Assembly: GCA_021442155.1 (NCBI GenBank)
Contig: JAKCPB010000357.1
Location: forward strand, 25,001 to 89,000
Length of the DNA stretch: 64,000 nt
Reading direction: 5' to 3'
From: Cymbidium sinense
Taxonomy: Eukaryota; Streptophyta; Magnoliopsida; Asparagales; Orchidaceae
The position numbers and the translations under genes are program-made. How positions within the stretch are numbered: the stretch's first letter is position 1; every line of letters begins with the position of its first letter. The notes beneath the pieces were generated by a model that made no database searches, was not told the origin of the DNA, and worked only from the letters and a program-made list of their open reading frames with translations. Shown here in pieces: positions 35,956 through 48,960 of the stretch.

Positions 35956-38900
35956 TTTAAACTTGGGAATTTGAAAATAAAATATTATATTATTGGGACA
36001 CCATGTAGATACATAGATGTACTCATTAGGTGATCAGGACATTGGTAATGATGTACTATCTCAAGAGAGAAGTCACCATCCATAATGGACCCAATCACCT
36101 AATAAGGACTCTACATACAATGGGTCTTCAAATAGATCTTTCCTACTACATTGAAAAGTAAAGTAGGGTTTATTTTAAAGATGGTTCATTATTTATGGAG
36201 GCAAGCCTTAAATTACTACATCTTAACAAAATGATCTTAAGAATACTTATTAATGTAAATGATCATTATTTCTAAAGATTTCAAAGATAGACTATCAACA
36301 AATTGGTTATTTTTGGAAAATCAAGTGGATTGTTCAAAAAGGGAGTCATTATTGAAACCAAAGGGAGATGAGTAGGGGATGCTCATGATACTAGGAAACC
36401 TAGTGAGCATTCCAAACTATCCTATGGTTGTGCTTTATATTTTTAAAATTTGAGAAGGATTATATGTTTGAGTTGATTTTTTATTAGAAATCTAGGGCTT
36501 ACAATTCCAAAATACAAGATCATGCAAATGCCTAAGAGGTGAGGATTTATTCTTGTAGCCCGCAAAGAAAAATAGCAACCTTGGATACTAAATCTATGAA
36601 GCTTTGGCGAGGGCCAAGGCATGACCTAAATCTAAGGCAAAAATGAGTATATGGTTTATCTCCATAAGAGAGAATAAATGAATAATTGGACATGCAACAT
36701 GGTGGCCGCTTCAATTCTTCAACTCCTCCTTCATTTTAAATACATGTAGGAAAGTCTTATGATTTGCAAGATGGCTAAGCTATTATTTATTTAGATGGAG
36801 ACTAAGTCCAAACTCAATTTCTAAAGAGTAGATCATGAAGTAAAATGACTTAATCTAATGCAAATTTTGTTAAGTTTTATTTTCATTTTTGGACATTTTT
36901 ATTTGACATAGGCTATCATATTTCATATGCCTAATGCATGCAAAAATTGATCATGGGCCAAAATAAAATAGAAGGAGATGTTTTTCCACCATGGCTCTCA
37001 AAGGTCAAGCCATTTTCTCTAGCAAAGTTGGAAGCCCTCCATTAGCAAGAGTGAAGAAATATGTTTCATGCCTGATGTAAGACATTAAACATCCAGCTAA
37101 GGGGCTACTAAATCTTATATTATCCTGATTTATGTACTAGGCTTTATAGGTGAGGTTATGTGTTGTTTATTTTTGAGTTGATTAATTAGATAGAAAATTT
37201 GGTGATTTGATTTGGTTTGAATGAAACTACACTTAATTACTAAACATTGTAAAGACAAGAAAAGAGAAGAGAACTTCTCTTTCATCCCTACCTTAAGTAA
37301 TTTCTATGGTAGATTCATTAATGACTTTTCTTCTTTAATGTTATTTTATTATGTGTTTTAATTAACCATAAGTTTAGATTTACTCTAAATAGCCCTATTC
37401 AATAAGAAAGGCATCTTAGGATTAATCAAGGTGAATTATTATCACATAACACACAACCCTTTATTTCCTTCCACCATGTATACTATGCATATGAATAAAT
37501 CTTAAGCATACTTATACATGCAATGCAAATTTTAGCACACCTTGATGATGAATGCTAACATATATGATTTGGAAACTTGGATATTCTATGAATGTATTTC
37601 TTTATGTAGAAAGGAGGGATCCTATCCATTAACATCCATATGTATAAAAGATATAAGTGATGCCCATTGTTTACTTCACCATAAGGTACAAGACCTACTT
37701 AGGACTAATTAAAGCCTCGCAGCCCTGGGATGTCCATACTAATATACCACTTTATTTTAAATGCATGTAGATGTACAAAAAGAAATAAATGGATGAAAAA
37801 TCATGCAAAAGATATTTTCTTGTTTGATTTGGTTGTATAATTTATATGTGTAATGTGAGGATCCTTCTTAAGTAATAACATAGGAATGCATAAGATCAAA
37901 TTTAAGCAAGAGTTATGCTCTTTTCAAATGAACTATACACTTTGGAAATCATATTCAAATCCATGTTAAGAGAAGAGAAGAAAGCAACATAGAACACATC
38001 TCATGATATAACCACATGCAAGTTATAAGTACTTATAAATAGTATCACTTCATTCATAATCTTAATTTATAAGATTTTGGAAAATAATTTTGGTTTAATA
38101 GTGATAATATATTCTTATTTATAAAACATATAATTTGACATAAAAGGAAACATTTTATTTAATTATTTTAAAAAAAAAGATATGAATGCATGATTTCATA
38201 TCGCAAAAATTATTTATCATGCTTGGAAAGAAATAAAGTGACGTTAGCATATGACTTTATTCACCTTAGTTAATTCCTAAAGATAGTCCTATAAAATAAG
38301 ATCATTTAAAGTGAATCAAAAATTCTTTAAGGAGATTTTTATTTCTGAATTTGATTTGACATAGGAAATGTTAAAAGAGTTTGCTGGTCCTAACCCATCC
38401 CCTGTATGTCTGAATTAGTTTAGTTTAATTTTAGAATAATTATGTTGATTTTATGTTTTATTTAGGTTAAGGTATGAGTTAAATCCATTAATTACCCCTT
38501 ACCTACACCACCTTAACATAGTTAAACAAGTAATTTTGAGCCAACATATGATATGCAACCACATTGAATTTAAATCAACAATGCACCTAAGAAATAAAGG
38601 GGCCTAATGAAAATCACTATTGATTAATTAAGCTAAAAGGTTTAATTAAGTACTTTCATAACCATCATACATATGTAGTTTGATTATAATTTAATTTTGA
38701 AGCCTCATTGAACACCTAAGAATCTACCCAAGATTAAAATGATTAAGTTCTATAATAATTTGGTTTTGAGTTTATTTAATTAAGCCATTTAATGAAGTGA
38801 TTAAATCATTAATCAATTTGCAAATTAATTAAGTCTTTATCCAAATGAAATAAACATAGAAGAAAAGATTTGGAAAATATATCCTAATCTTATTCCCTAA

Positions 38901-38974
38901 GTCCATTCACTGTTTCATGATGATTAATAAACTTGATTAATGAATTTCACTATTTAATTTAATTAATTATCCTT

Positions 38975-39065
38975 CGCCACATGGCCGACATCTAACCACA
39001 TGGAAAATGGTGCTTTCCACATGGGAGGGGTTATTTAAGTTACATCCGGCTAAGCCGGATGCCAC
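38975..39065 (-). promoter_or_regulatory. CCACATGG cluster and perfect hairpin in LTR C
   Basis: Three CCACATGG boxes lie within 50 bp, followed at 39043-39061 by an exact palindrome CATCCGGCTAAGCCGGATG (8-bp arms). This matches the CCATGTGG patch of LTR A. It is a candidate U3 regulatory patch; function is inferred. Confidence 0.35.
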
Positions 39066-40149
39066 AAGCCATTCTAAGATCGTATCATAATTAATCCCCC
39101 AATTTAGTCTTAAATTAAAGGGAGATCTCTCATGATTTAATCACAACCGCTCATTCCAATCGGTGATGGTGATCTATCTCCTCCCAAGCGAGAAAGAGAT
39201 CATTGATCGTTGCTCGATCCAAGCTCATGCAAGCTTGGATGGAGTTCAAATTCACCCCACACCTTTGGAAGAGCACAAGTAAGGTATCCAATGGTCAAGA
39301 TTTAATGGGATTATAAATCCCTTCATAAGAGACCAAGCAATTTTAATCTTAAGATCAGTTTTGAGTAATACCTCGTTGGAGGCTATCACGGATGCTTCCA
39401 ACAGAGGAGGTAGCTTTGTCTAGTAGAGACGAAGCCCTGTTGAAGGTATCAAGCTTTGATTTGAAGGATGGCTCAGATCAAGCTCCCTTCAATGGAAATC
39501 ATCAAAGTTCTCCTTCTCATGGCTTCATGACTTGGGAAATAACTTGATTGAGCTTGACGAGGTCCCTTGATGGTGCTTGCAAGATTAATTTGGGTTTGGT
39601 GGATAATTGGATGAGTTCTATCTTCACTTCACCTCCCCTATTTCAGGTTTAAGCAAAACTAAGAAGGAGAAATTAAGGAAGCTTGGAAATGGCTTTGGAA
39701 AGCTTAAGAATTCTTAGTTTTGATTCCTAGAGCTTAGTCAAATTTAGTGCTTGTGGTTTGAGTGGGAATGAAGGGGAGTATATCTCTCCCTCCTTAGATC
39801 GGATAGTGATGAATAGAAATACCATTTTAGCTCAATTGCTAAGATTGATTGATTGATTTTGGCTGTTAGACACTCCATGTGATTCATTTTAGGTAGTGGA
39901 GGGAAGCAGAATGATTGTTCATGTGCTAGGTGAGTGCATTAGTGATTCCAAGGGCTCAATTACCATTGGAGGCCTTGGTTGGGTCACACCCAAGGTGATT
40001 GGGTCATATTCACCACCCTCTTTAGTGTCCATGTCTACCACTAAGAGGATGTCAAGTGGCCTCGAGAAAGAATATGACCAAATTATAAGTGAATGTGGTC
40101 ATAGGATACCCTTTGACCTAGGGGTATAGTGGCCATTTAGCCTTAATTT

Positions 40150-41060
40150 TGATTTGGGTAGATTTGAGATGATTCAAAAATGTGTTGGGCCAAATTTCAA
40201 GTGATTTTAAGTTCATTTGGTTTGAATTGGTTCAATTTGACCCATTTAGGTAAAGTTAGGTCAATTTGGGTTAGGTTGACTAATTGGTCAAATTAGGTCA
40301 AACCATGGGTTTGGTCAAGTTCAAATGATCATTTAGAGCCTATTGGTATCATTGGTTTAGTTCAATTTGGTTTATATTTGGTTTGTTTCATTAAGGTTCA
40401 TTTAGGTCAAATGGGTCAAGTCGACACTGACCAATTTGACAATTCAAGTCATGGGTTGGTTTAGTTTAATCATTTGAAATGTAAAGCTTTAGTTTTAATA
40501 AATTTTGGTTTAATTTTATTTAAGTTTTTGAAGTTAGGTCATGGTTGGTTAGTTAATAGTTGGCCAAATTGAAGCTTTGGTTAAGTTCAAAATCGATTAA
40601 GAATGAATTTGACCCGCAAATCAATTTGGCTTAGATCAAGATTTGACCCATTTTTTACTTTTTAGGTCAACTTGGGTCAACTTAGGTCAAGTGGTCAATT
40701 AGGCTTGATTTGGCTCAATTGATGGCTTGGTCAAGTTTAATCATTGATTATGAACTGGTTTAGATCAATGGCTTCAATTAATTTGGCATATGGTGGATTT
40801 TGGCTAGTTTAGGTTTCATTTGGGCAAAGTTTTAACTTGGTAAAAGGCTAAGTTTGACTTGGTTTGACCCAATTAGAGTGATTAATCATTCTAAGATGAT
40901 TGTTGTTCACAATGTGAGGCTTAGATGGGCTTAGTTCAATCCAATTTGTGTTGGATTAGAATTTGGCTCAAAAATGTCCTTTAGGTCACTTTGGGTCAAG
41001 TGAGTGGTCAAGTGGGCTTGATCAAGGCATGATTCAAGTTTGGTTGAACTCACATATGGA
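40150..41060 (-). promoter_or_regulatory. dense GGTCAA/TTGACC (W-box-like) field in LTR C
   Basis: Reverse counterpart of 11990-12800. GGTCAA, GTCAAG and TTGACC recur throughout, for example GGTCAATTTGGGTTAGG and ACTAATTGGTCAAATTAGG. Conservation between two diverged LTRs argues it belongs to the element. Confidence 0.45.
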
Positions 41061-41523
41061 CTTATGATTGAAATATAAATCTAATTGCAAGTGATTTGGA
41101 GTCAAATGGGTTATGATTCATTTGAAAATTCCAAGTTCAAAGGATGAACATGGGTTTGATTTGTGTTAGTTTGATTTTGGTTTGATGATTATAGTTTATG
41201 TTTATGTTTGGGCATGTGGTTGAAGGAATGATTGTTTGAAGAGAAAATCCAAAGGTTTGGATTGATTTGAGAATGATTTGGTTAAGCTCAAGAATTTGGC
41301 TTGAAAGGGTATAGGTTCATTTAGGTTAGATTTGCACTTGAGTTTTGATTTTAGTTTTGGTTATTTGAATTTATATTTCATTTATATTTGTGAATTTAAA
41401 TGAGAATATAAATGGGTTATGAGAAAATCTTTTGAGTTTGGAGTGATTTGGATTTGATTTGAGCTAAGTCCATAAGATGAGATCAAAAGGGCTTAAGAAA
41501 GATTTTGGATTTGGAATTAATAA

Positions 41524-41860
41524 TGTGTTTCAATTATTTTGAATTGATTCATTATTTGAGTTTTGGAATTGATTTATGATTTGGAGAAATTAATTGAGTT
41601 AAAATTGATTTAATATTTGAGTTTGAAGTTGATTCATTATTTGAGAAAATCAATTGAGTTGGAATTGATTTAAGATTGGATTGATTAATGATTTGACAAA
41701 ATCAATTGAGTTGGAATTGATTTAAGCCTTGATTTGGAATTGATTCATTATTTGAGAAAATCAATTGAGTTGAAATTGATTTAAGATTTAATTTGGACTT
41801 GATTCAAAATTTGAGAAAATCAATTGAGTTGGAATTAATTTGAGATTTGAATTTGAAGTT
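41524..41860 (-). repeat. ~58-bp tandem repeat inside LTR C (about five units)
   Basis: Units contain GATTCATTATTTGAGAAAAT followed by CAATTGAGTTGGAATTGATT and a TTAAG.TTTG linker. LTR A does not have this short-period expansion at the same place. Confidence 0.85.
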
Positions 41861-42091
41861 TGGTTTGAAAGAAGGAAGCAAGGATTGGGTTTAAGCTATA
41901 GGGTAGGCAAATTTTCCTAATACCCCTAAGGAATAACCTATTCCTATGGCTAACTCTTGTAAGTCTCTAGGATTAGGTTAAGTTTTCACCTAATCACTAG
42001 AAGTATCTTAAGACTAAGGAACTCTTAGTGTTTAGAGGAGTCCTTATATCTAGGATGGAGAAGTTGAAAGCTCACTCCAAAAGTGAGGTCA

Positions 42092-42289
42092 ACAAAGGGT
42101 GCCCAATTGGTGTGGTTTGATTGATAAGGTACACCGCACGTATTGGTGTTGACCAAGATAATCAACATTGCTGAACGATCATAAGCACTAACAAAAATGA
42201 TCTACTTCTAAACTTAAGGTGCAGAAAGAATCAAGATCTTAGTGCAATGTGACTCTACTCATGTCAAAAACTTAAGAGAGTGAAGGTGG
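42092..42289. other. unassigned stretch between LTR C and Tat 3' UTR
   Basis: No ORF and no match elsewhere in the window were seen. In the minus reading this is where a polypurine tract should precede the 3' LTR, but no clear purine run is present. Confidence 0.4.
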
Positions 42290-44770
42290 GAATCCACTAG
42301 GGATAGAGTATGTGAACCTTCCACTAGGGAAGTAGGTTCAAGTCATCCACTGGTGGATGAGAGGTTGTGAAATTCACTAGGGGATTAAAATTTAGAATCC
42401 ATCGGAGATAAAAGATGTGAACCTTCCACTAAGGGAACAGATTCAAGTTGGATTGAATTGACTCCACTATGGAGATTGGAAAGATTTGCATCTCAGTGAG
42501 GAGAAGATGATTGATTTGATTTATTTGAATTGACTCCACTGGGGGAGGTTGGTTGATTTTGCATCTCGCTAAGGAGAAGCTCATTGATTTGACTTTTTAA
42601 TTTGACTCCACTGGGGGAGGTTTGATTGATTTTATTTTAGATTTTAAATTTTTGGATTTTGAGATGGACCATGTAGGTTTACGATGGACTGCACTGAGTA
42701 GGAGCCATGTTGGCCTCAGCCTACTTCAGATTTACCAATCCAAATGAGTAGTCTAACAACCACATAGTAGGACTATTCAACCAAAGAGTGCCTTTAGTTG
42801 TGCAGTGGCTATACTAGGAAGAAAGCATAGTAGACTTACATCTTCCAAAGTAGGCATCAGTCGCTGGGGTGATCTGTTGGTGAAGCAACGGGTTCAACCC
42901 AACCTTAGGCTGACTACTGAGTGAATGCATCTAGGGGACTTAAATCAGCTCAAATATAGTCAAAATTAATTTTATTTCTTAATTATATTTGATGGATCCC
43001 ATCAATTTGCGATAGAGTGCACTGAGTAGGTGCCATGTCAGCCTTGACCTACCTTAGATTTAGCGATCCAAAGAGAGTAGTTTCTTGGCTGAGGGGACAA
43101 CTATCCAACCAAAGGAATGCCTTTCAGTTTGCATCAGTTAATTTAGGAAAGAAAGCATAGGGGCTCACATCTTTCTTGAATAAAAGATCACTAGGGTGAT
43201 ACATTAGCAAAGTAACATGCCAACCCAACCTAGGGCTATCCGTCGATTTATGATAGTCAAGCTAGAAAGAATGTGTAGTTGGCTTAAAACTTCCATAGAA
43301 AAATGGCTGTCGGGGTAATCAATTTATGAGAAAATAGATTGAGCCCGACCTAAGGGCGACTACAGAGATAGTGCCAAATCGAGGACTTATCTCAACTCAA
43401 GTGTAGTCAGGCAATTTCTATAGGGAGTTCTACTGATATTGCTCTAAAGATAGGATGCCTTCTTAGGAAAAGGGGTCGCTTGAGGCTTGAATTCCTAATC
43501 CACAAGCGAATAATTTTTTTTTATTTGTTTGTTTGTTTATCATGGACCCTGTTGGTTTGTGAGGGATCATACTGAGAAGGAGCTTATATCAGTCTAGACC
43601 TATCTCAGATTTACAACCATGGGAGAATGCATACCAACAAATTCTCCAACCACAGGGGTGGCTACTAGGAAACGGGGACTGTCCATTCCAAAAGTAACCC
43701 GAGTAGTGTCTATATGGGGTCGTAAAAGGTGTAATCCAAGTAGAGTGCTCGTAAGGGAGGGACTACTAAGGGCTTTATCCAAAAACCCTAAAAAAGATAA
43801 TATATATAGACATTTGATGGCCAACTCAAGGAGAAAGCATGGGGACTCACATCTACCAAGAGTGGTGTATCCAATGGGTGAGTCACTATCAGCATAGTGA
43901 ACATCAACCAACCTAAGGTGCCCATCAGTTTGTGATAATCAGTCTAAGAAGAAAGCATCCCAGACTCACCTCCTCCTATAATCTATCTTCGGGATAATCA
44001 TCGGGATAATCTATCTTCGGCTCGATCAGTGTTATCCGACCTAAGTTGACTACTTATTGAATGCCACTAGGAGAATTATATCAACTCAAAAGTAGTCGAG
44101 AGGAAAGGAGCCACTGGGGGACTTATCCTAAGCCTTAAATATACTCGACCTAGTCAAATTATGATGGCTAGCCTAAGAAAAAAGAGTGTATATTTACATC
44201 TTCTTAAACTAAGCCAACATGAGGTAGCTTACTAGCTACGCAGTGATACCTACCAAACTAACAAAGTGCTCGTTGGTTTGCAATGGTCAAGTCAGGAATA
44301 AAGCACAGGGACTCACATCTACCAGATAAATGACCACTGGGTGACACACTAGCATGGTAGCATGTCGGCCCAACCTAAAGCAGCTAATGAGTGAGTGCCA
44401 TAGGGGGCTTGCTCCCACATCAAAATAGCCCAAGACAAAAGATATGTTTTTTGTGTTTGCGTTTGTGTTTGAAGAGGATAGGATGCCGTTTGGGTTATTT
44501 TACACCTATCCTAAAACATGTTAAAAGTTGATTAAATGGTGCCACGAATGATAGTTATGATCCCACTAAGAAAGGATGTCACTTGAGTTATCTTATACCT
44601 AACTTAGTCATGCTAGTCGAAATAGGATGCCTCTTGGGTTCTCTCACACCTATACTAGTAGTACTAGGGAATCATGTTTAGTTTATGTTCATGTTGTGAA
44701 AGAGGGATAGGATGCCTCTCGGGTTCTCTTACACCTACCTAAACACATCATGACAGATTCGCAAACAAGC
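42290..44770 (-). mobile_element. Tat 3' UTR, copy 2
   Basis: Non-coding repeats as in 4241-6560. TCCACTAGGGGAT-type motifs lie at 42290-42640. Subrepeats with a GGACC/GGATCC..CACTGAG(A/T)AGG..CC core start near 42661 and 42990, with a further copy near 43548. A motif ATAGGATGCCTCTTGGGTTC followed by ACACCTAT.CTA recurs four times at 44470-44745. The stretch 43600-43911 is open on both strands (see findings). Confidence 0.75.
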
Positions 44771-44799
44771 AAACAACGCTTTGAATGAAGAGAATATTT

Positions 44800-45905
44800 T
44801 GATGAATTGGAAAAGAATATTTGATGATAATTATTTTCAATCATGATTTTATGGGTAGTATTTCTTCAAATAGAGCCCATTAATTAGAAGCATCTGGTGT
44901 TCCCCTTTACAATCAATAATTTGGTAAGATCCTCCTTGATATACCTTCTTTATGATAAAAGGGCCTTCCCAAGTGGTTTCAAACTTGCCTCCCATCTTTT
45001 GATAGGCAGCAATTGGTCTCCTTAGAATTAAAACAAGCTCTCTTACTTGAAAACTCTATGGCAGACCAGCTTGTTGTGAGCTTGAATCATCTTGGCTTTG
45101 TATAATTCGAGGATCTAGCACGCCCATAGGCGTCTCTCTTCCAAATCTTCAAGCTCTTCTAACCGTAACTTGGCATTATATTCTGTAGTGATTTTATTAC
45201 CCATTTCTATCCTTAGTGATGGGAGTTGAACTTCTAAGGGTAGAACAACTTCAGACCCATACACTAAAGAGAACGGGATAGATTGAGTTTGAGTTTTGTA
45301 TGTGGTACAGCATGCCCACAAAGCTTCAACTAGTTGCTCATGCCACTATCGCTTGTTGTCTTTGTGTGTCTTTTTTAGTATCTGGATGAGAGTTTTGTTG
45401 AATGCTTCTGCTAGGCCATTCACCCTAGGATAGTATATGGTGGAGTATCTCCAATCTATACTATGTCCCCGGGCAAAGCTTTTGATCTTGGTGCTCTTAA
45501 ATGTAGTACCATTATCAGATATAATTTATCGAGGTACCCCGAACCTATATACGATATGGTTCCTGAAAAATTGGAGCACATGTTGAGTTGTGACCTCTCT
45601 AAGTGGGATTACCTCCACCCACCTAGAAAAGTAGTTAGTGACAGCTAAGATGAATCGATGACCCTTGGAAGAAGGAGGATCAATAAGACCCACTATGTCA
45701 GTACCCCAACACTCAAATGGCCATGAGGTCAATGTAGGATGTAGAATGTTGGGTGGTTGATGTAGGACCACACAATGTACCTAACATTGGTGGCATCTCC
45801 TAGCTATGTCTATACAATTTGTGATCATCGAAGGCTAATAGTATCCTAGTATATTGATATTTTCTTTCATCTTGAAACTTGATTGATGTACTCCAGCAAC
45901 TGATC
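44800..45905 (-). pseudogene. Tat/gypsy integrase, copy 2
   Basis: The minus strand carries LHPTLTSWPFECWGTDIVG, then a core with NYFSRWVEVIPLREV and HIVYRFGVPR (45526-45771), a stop, IISDNGTTFKS, NGLAEAFNKTLIQILKK, and then 45115-45321 (ACCTTYKTQTQSIPFSLVYG, LPLEVQLPSLRIE). The D, D and E positions of the integrase core can all be read, but stops interrupt it. It starts abruptly at about 45905 within the zinc region, at a junction with a second 3' UTR, so only the integrase end of pol is present. Confidence 0.88.
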
Positions 45906-47530
45906 CCTACTTGGAGACATATTAGCATGGTAACATGTCAATCTGACCTAGGGCTGCCAGTTAGTTTGTGACAATCATGCTAGAAAGAATGCATAGTAGA
46001 CTTACATCTTCCAAAGAGAAATGATCGCCAGGATAAGTTGTTTGTGGTAACACAGATTGAACCCGACCTAAGGGCGACTATGGAGAGAGTGCTGACCCGG
46101 GGACTTATGTCAACCTAAGCATAGTCAGGCAATTCCTATAGGGAGTTCTACTGACATAGCCCTAAAGATATGATGCTTGCTTAGAAAGGGGCCATTGTGG
46201 GCTTAAATTCCTAATCCATAAGAGAATAAATTTGCTTTTTTATTTTATTTGTTTATTGTAGACCATGTTGGTTTGTGAGTGATCATACTGAGAAGGAGCT
46301 TATATTAGCCTAGACCTATCTCAGATTTACTGAACCAAGGAAGAATCTATGCATCTGCTAAAAAAATTCTTCAACCACAGTGGTGGCTACTAGAAAAGAG
46401 GGATTGTCCAAACCTAGAGTAACTTGGGTAGTGTCTAAATGGGGTTGCAAAGAATGTGATATAAGTAGAGTGCCCGCATGGTAGAGGGGTCGTAAAGGGA
46501 TTTATCCAAAACCTTGGAGAAGAAAGATTGCATATGTATTCGGTGGCCAACTCAAGGAAAAAGCATGGGGACTCACATCTACTAAGAGTGGTGTATCCAC
46601 TAGGTGAGTTATTGTCAGCATAGCAAACATCAACCAACCTAAGGTGCCCATCAATTTGCAATAATTAGCCTAGAAAGAAAGCATCAGGAACTCACATCAA
46701 CCCATAATAGAACTGATTGTCGGGATAGTCTGTCTTCGACTCGACAGGTGCTATCCGACCTAGGGAGAATATTGAGTGAATGCCACTTGGGGACTTAAAT
46801 CAACTCAAGAGTAGTTAAGAGGAAAGGAGCCTCTATGGGACTTATCCTAAACCTCAAATATACTTGACCTAGTTAATGCATGATGGTTAGTTCAAGAAGA
46901 AAGTACGAGGACTCACATCTTCTTAAACAAAATCAACATGAGGTAGCTTACTAGCTGGGCAATGAATCATACCAAACTAACAAGGTGCTCATCAGTTTAC
47001 AATGGTTAAGTCAGGAAGAAAGCACAGGGACTCACATCTATCAGATAAGTGACCACTAGGGTGATATACTAGCAAGGTAGCATATCAGCCTGACATAGAG
47101 CAGCTAATGAGTGAGTGACACTAGGGGCTTGTTCCCATATCAAAATAACTCAAGACAAAAGATTTGTGTTTTTTTTGTTTGTGTTTGTGTTAGAAGGAAA
47201 AGGTTGCCCCTCGAGTACTCATATACCTATCCAAAAAAACTCATTGGGGAATTGATGAAATGGTACCATGAATGGCAGTTGTATCCCACCAAGAAAGGAT
47301 GTCGCTTAGGTTCTCTTACACCTAACTTAGTTGTGCTAGTCAAAATAGGATGCTTCTTGGGTTCTCTCACACCTATTCTAGTAGCCTGGGGAATTGTGTT
47401 TGATTATGTTCATGTTGTGAAAGTGGGATAGGATGCCTCTTGGGTTCTCTTGCACTTATCCTAGACACATCGTGGCAGATTTGCAAGAAAAGCAAAAAAA
47501 TGCTTCAAATGAAGAGATGATTTTGATGAA
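45906..47530 (-). mobile_element. Tat 3' UTR, copy 3
   Basis: Matches 43190-44745 of copy 2 in the same order and orientation, including GGACCATGTTGGTTTGTGAG near 46260, the frame region 46371-46661, and the ATAGGATGC motif cluster at 47200-47470. With the integrase at 47540-48960 it forms a second head-to-tail unit. Confidence 0.75.
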
Positions 47531-47539
47531 TTGGAATAA

Positions 47540-48960
47540 TTATTTTTTTTGTTATTTTGAAGACAATTATTTTCAAATATCATTTTATGAGTAATATTTC
47601 TTCAAATAGAGCCCATTAATTGGAAGCATCAGGTGTTTCCCTTTACAATCAATAAGCTGATAAGATCCTCCTTGGTAGGCCTTCTATGTGACAAAAGGGC
47701 CTTCCCAAGTGGATTCAAACTTTCCTCCCATCTTTTGATGGGCAACAATTGGTCTCCTTAGAACTAGAACAAGCTCTCCTACTTGAAAAGTTCTAGGACG
47801 GACTAGTTTTGTGTGAGCTTGAATCATTTTGGCTTTGTATAACTCGAGGTTCTGGCACGCCTATAGGCTTCTCCCCTCTAAACCATCGAGCTCTTCTAAC
47901 CACAACTTTGCATTCTTCTCTATAGTGATCTTGCTGCCCATTGCTAATCTTAGTGAAGGGAGTTGAACTTCTAAGGGTAGAACAGCTTTAGACCCATACA
48001 CTAAGGAGAATGGGGTAGATTGAATTGGAGTTCTGTGTGTGGTGCAGTAGGCTCATAAGGCTTCAACCAATTGCATATGCCATTGTTGCTTATAGTCATT
48101 AAGTGTCTTCTTTAGTATTTGGATGAGAGTTTTATTGAATGCTTCTATTAGGCCATTTACCCTGGGATAGTAGATGGTGGAATATCTCCAATCTATACCA
48201 TGTATTCTAGTGAAGCTGTTGATTTTGGTGCTCTTGAATGCAATACCATTATCAGATATAATTTATCGAGGCATCCTGAACCTATATATAATATGGTTCC
48301 TAAAAAATTGAAGCACATGCTAAGATGTGACCTCTCTGAGTGGGATTGCATTTGCCCACTTAAAAAAGTATTCGGTGGCAACTAGGATGAATCAATGACC
48401 CTTGGAAAAAGGAGGATCGATCGAACCAACTATGTTTATACCCCAACACTCAAATGGCCATGAGGCCAATGTAGGATGTAGGACATTGGGTGGTTGATAT
48501 AAGACCACACCGTGTACTTAACATTGATGGCTCTTAGCTACATCCATGCAGTCTATAATCATCGAAGGCTAGTAGTATCCTTGTCTCTTGACCTTTGCTT
48601 TCATCTTCAGACTGGATTGATGCGCTGCATAGACCTGAATGTACCTCAGTCACGATCCTACAAGCTTTATGTTTGTCCAAACAAAGATAACCACATTTGA
48701 TCGAAAGATGCCAAGATAAGGTGCCATCCAAGAGTGCATAGGAGAGAGCTCTCTACTTCATCTGATGGGCTTGTGAGTTCTCTTGAGGTAGTTTGCTGAT
48801 GTTCAAGTAATCTATGAATGGTTGCCTCCAATCCAAAGTAACTCATATGGAGGCAGTTCCTCTCTCCATCTTTAGTAAATGATCGTTGTCTTCAAGTATC
48901 GATAGTGGATTTTTACTTTGTATGAGTCTGAGATTATCCTTCTTTTACGTTGGCACTTAA
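47540..48960 (-). pseudogene. Tat/gypsy integrase, copy 3
   Basis: The zinc-region remnant at 48534-48731 contains KCGYLCLDKHKACRIVTEVH. The core reads LHPTLASWPFECWGINIVG (first catalytic D changed to N), then HIIYRF, IISDNGIAFKS and NGLIEAFNKTL. The C-terminal part has FSLVYGSKAVLPLE, VRPRTFQVGELVLVLRRPI and GKFESTWEGPF (GPY/F-like). Several stops are present. The D-to-N change would also disable it. It is closely similar to the integrase at 44800-45905. Confidence 0.87.

Larger units (their letters stand above)
35993..42091 (-). mobile_element. very long LTR (Tat-type), copy C
   Basis: About 6.1 kb, opposite in orientation to copy A, with both ends recognisable: TGGGACACCATGTAG at 35993 (complement of the GGTGTCC..ACA end) and GTGAGGTCA ending at 42091 (complement of TGACCTCAC). 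A minus-strand Tat 3' UTR and integrase follow at higher coordinates, so it sits where the 3' LTR of that copy belongs. It differs from copy A by one ~250-bp module instead of three and by a 58-bp rather than a 166-bp tandem expansion. It contains the GGTCAA field at 40150-41060. The 77-codon frame at 39896-40129 is not shared with copy A and is not a gene. Confidence 0.68.

Noticed and set aside
39896..40129. 77-codon frame that looks protein-like
   Set aside because: It lies in LTR C and LTR A has no equivalent frame; the local GC-richer sequence explains the openness.
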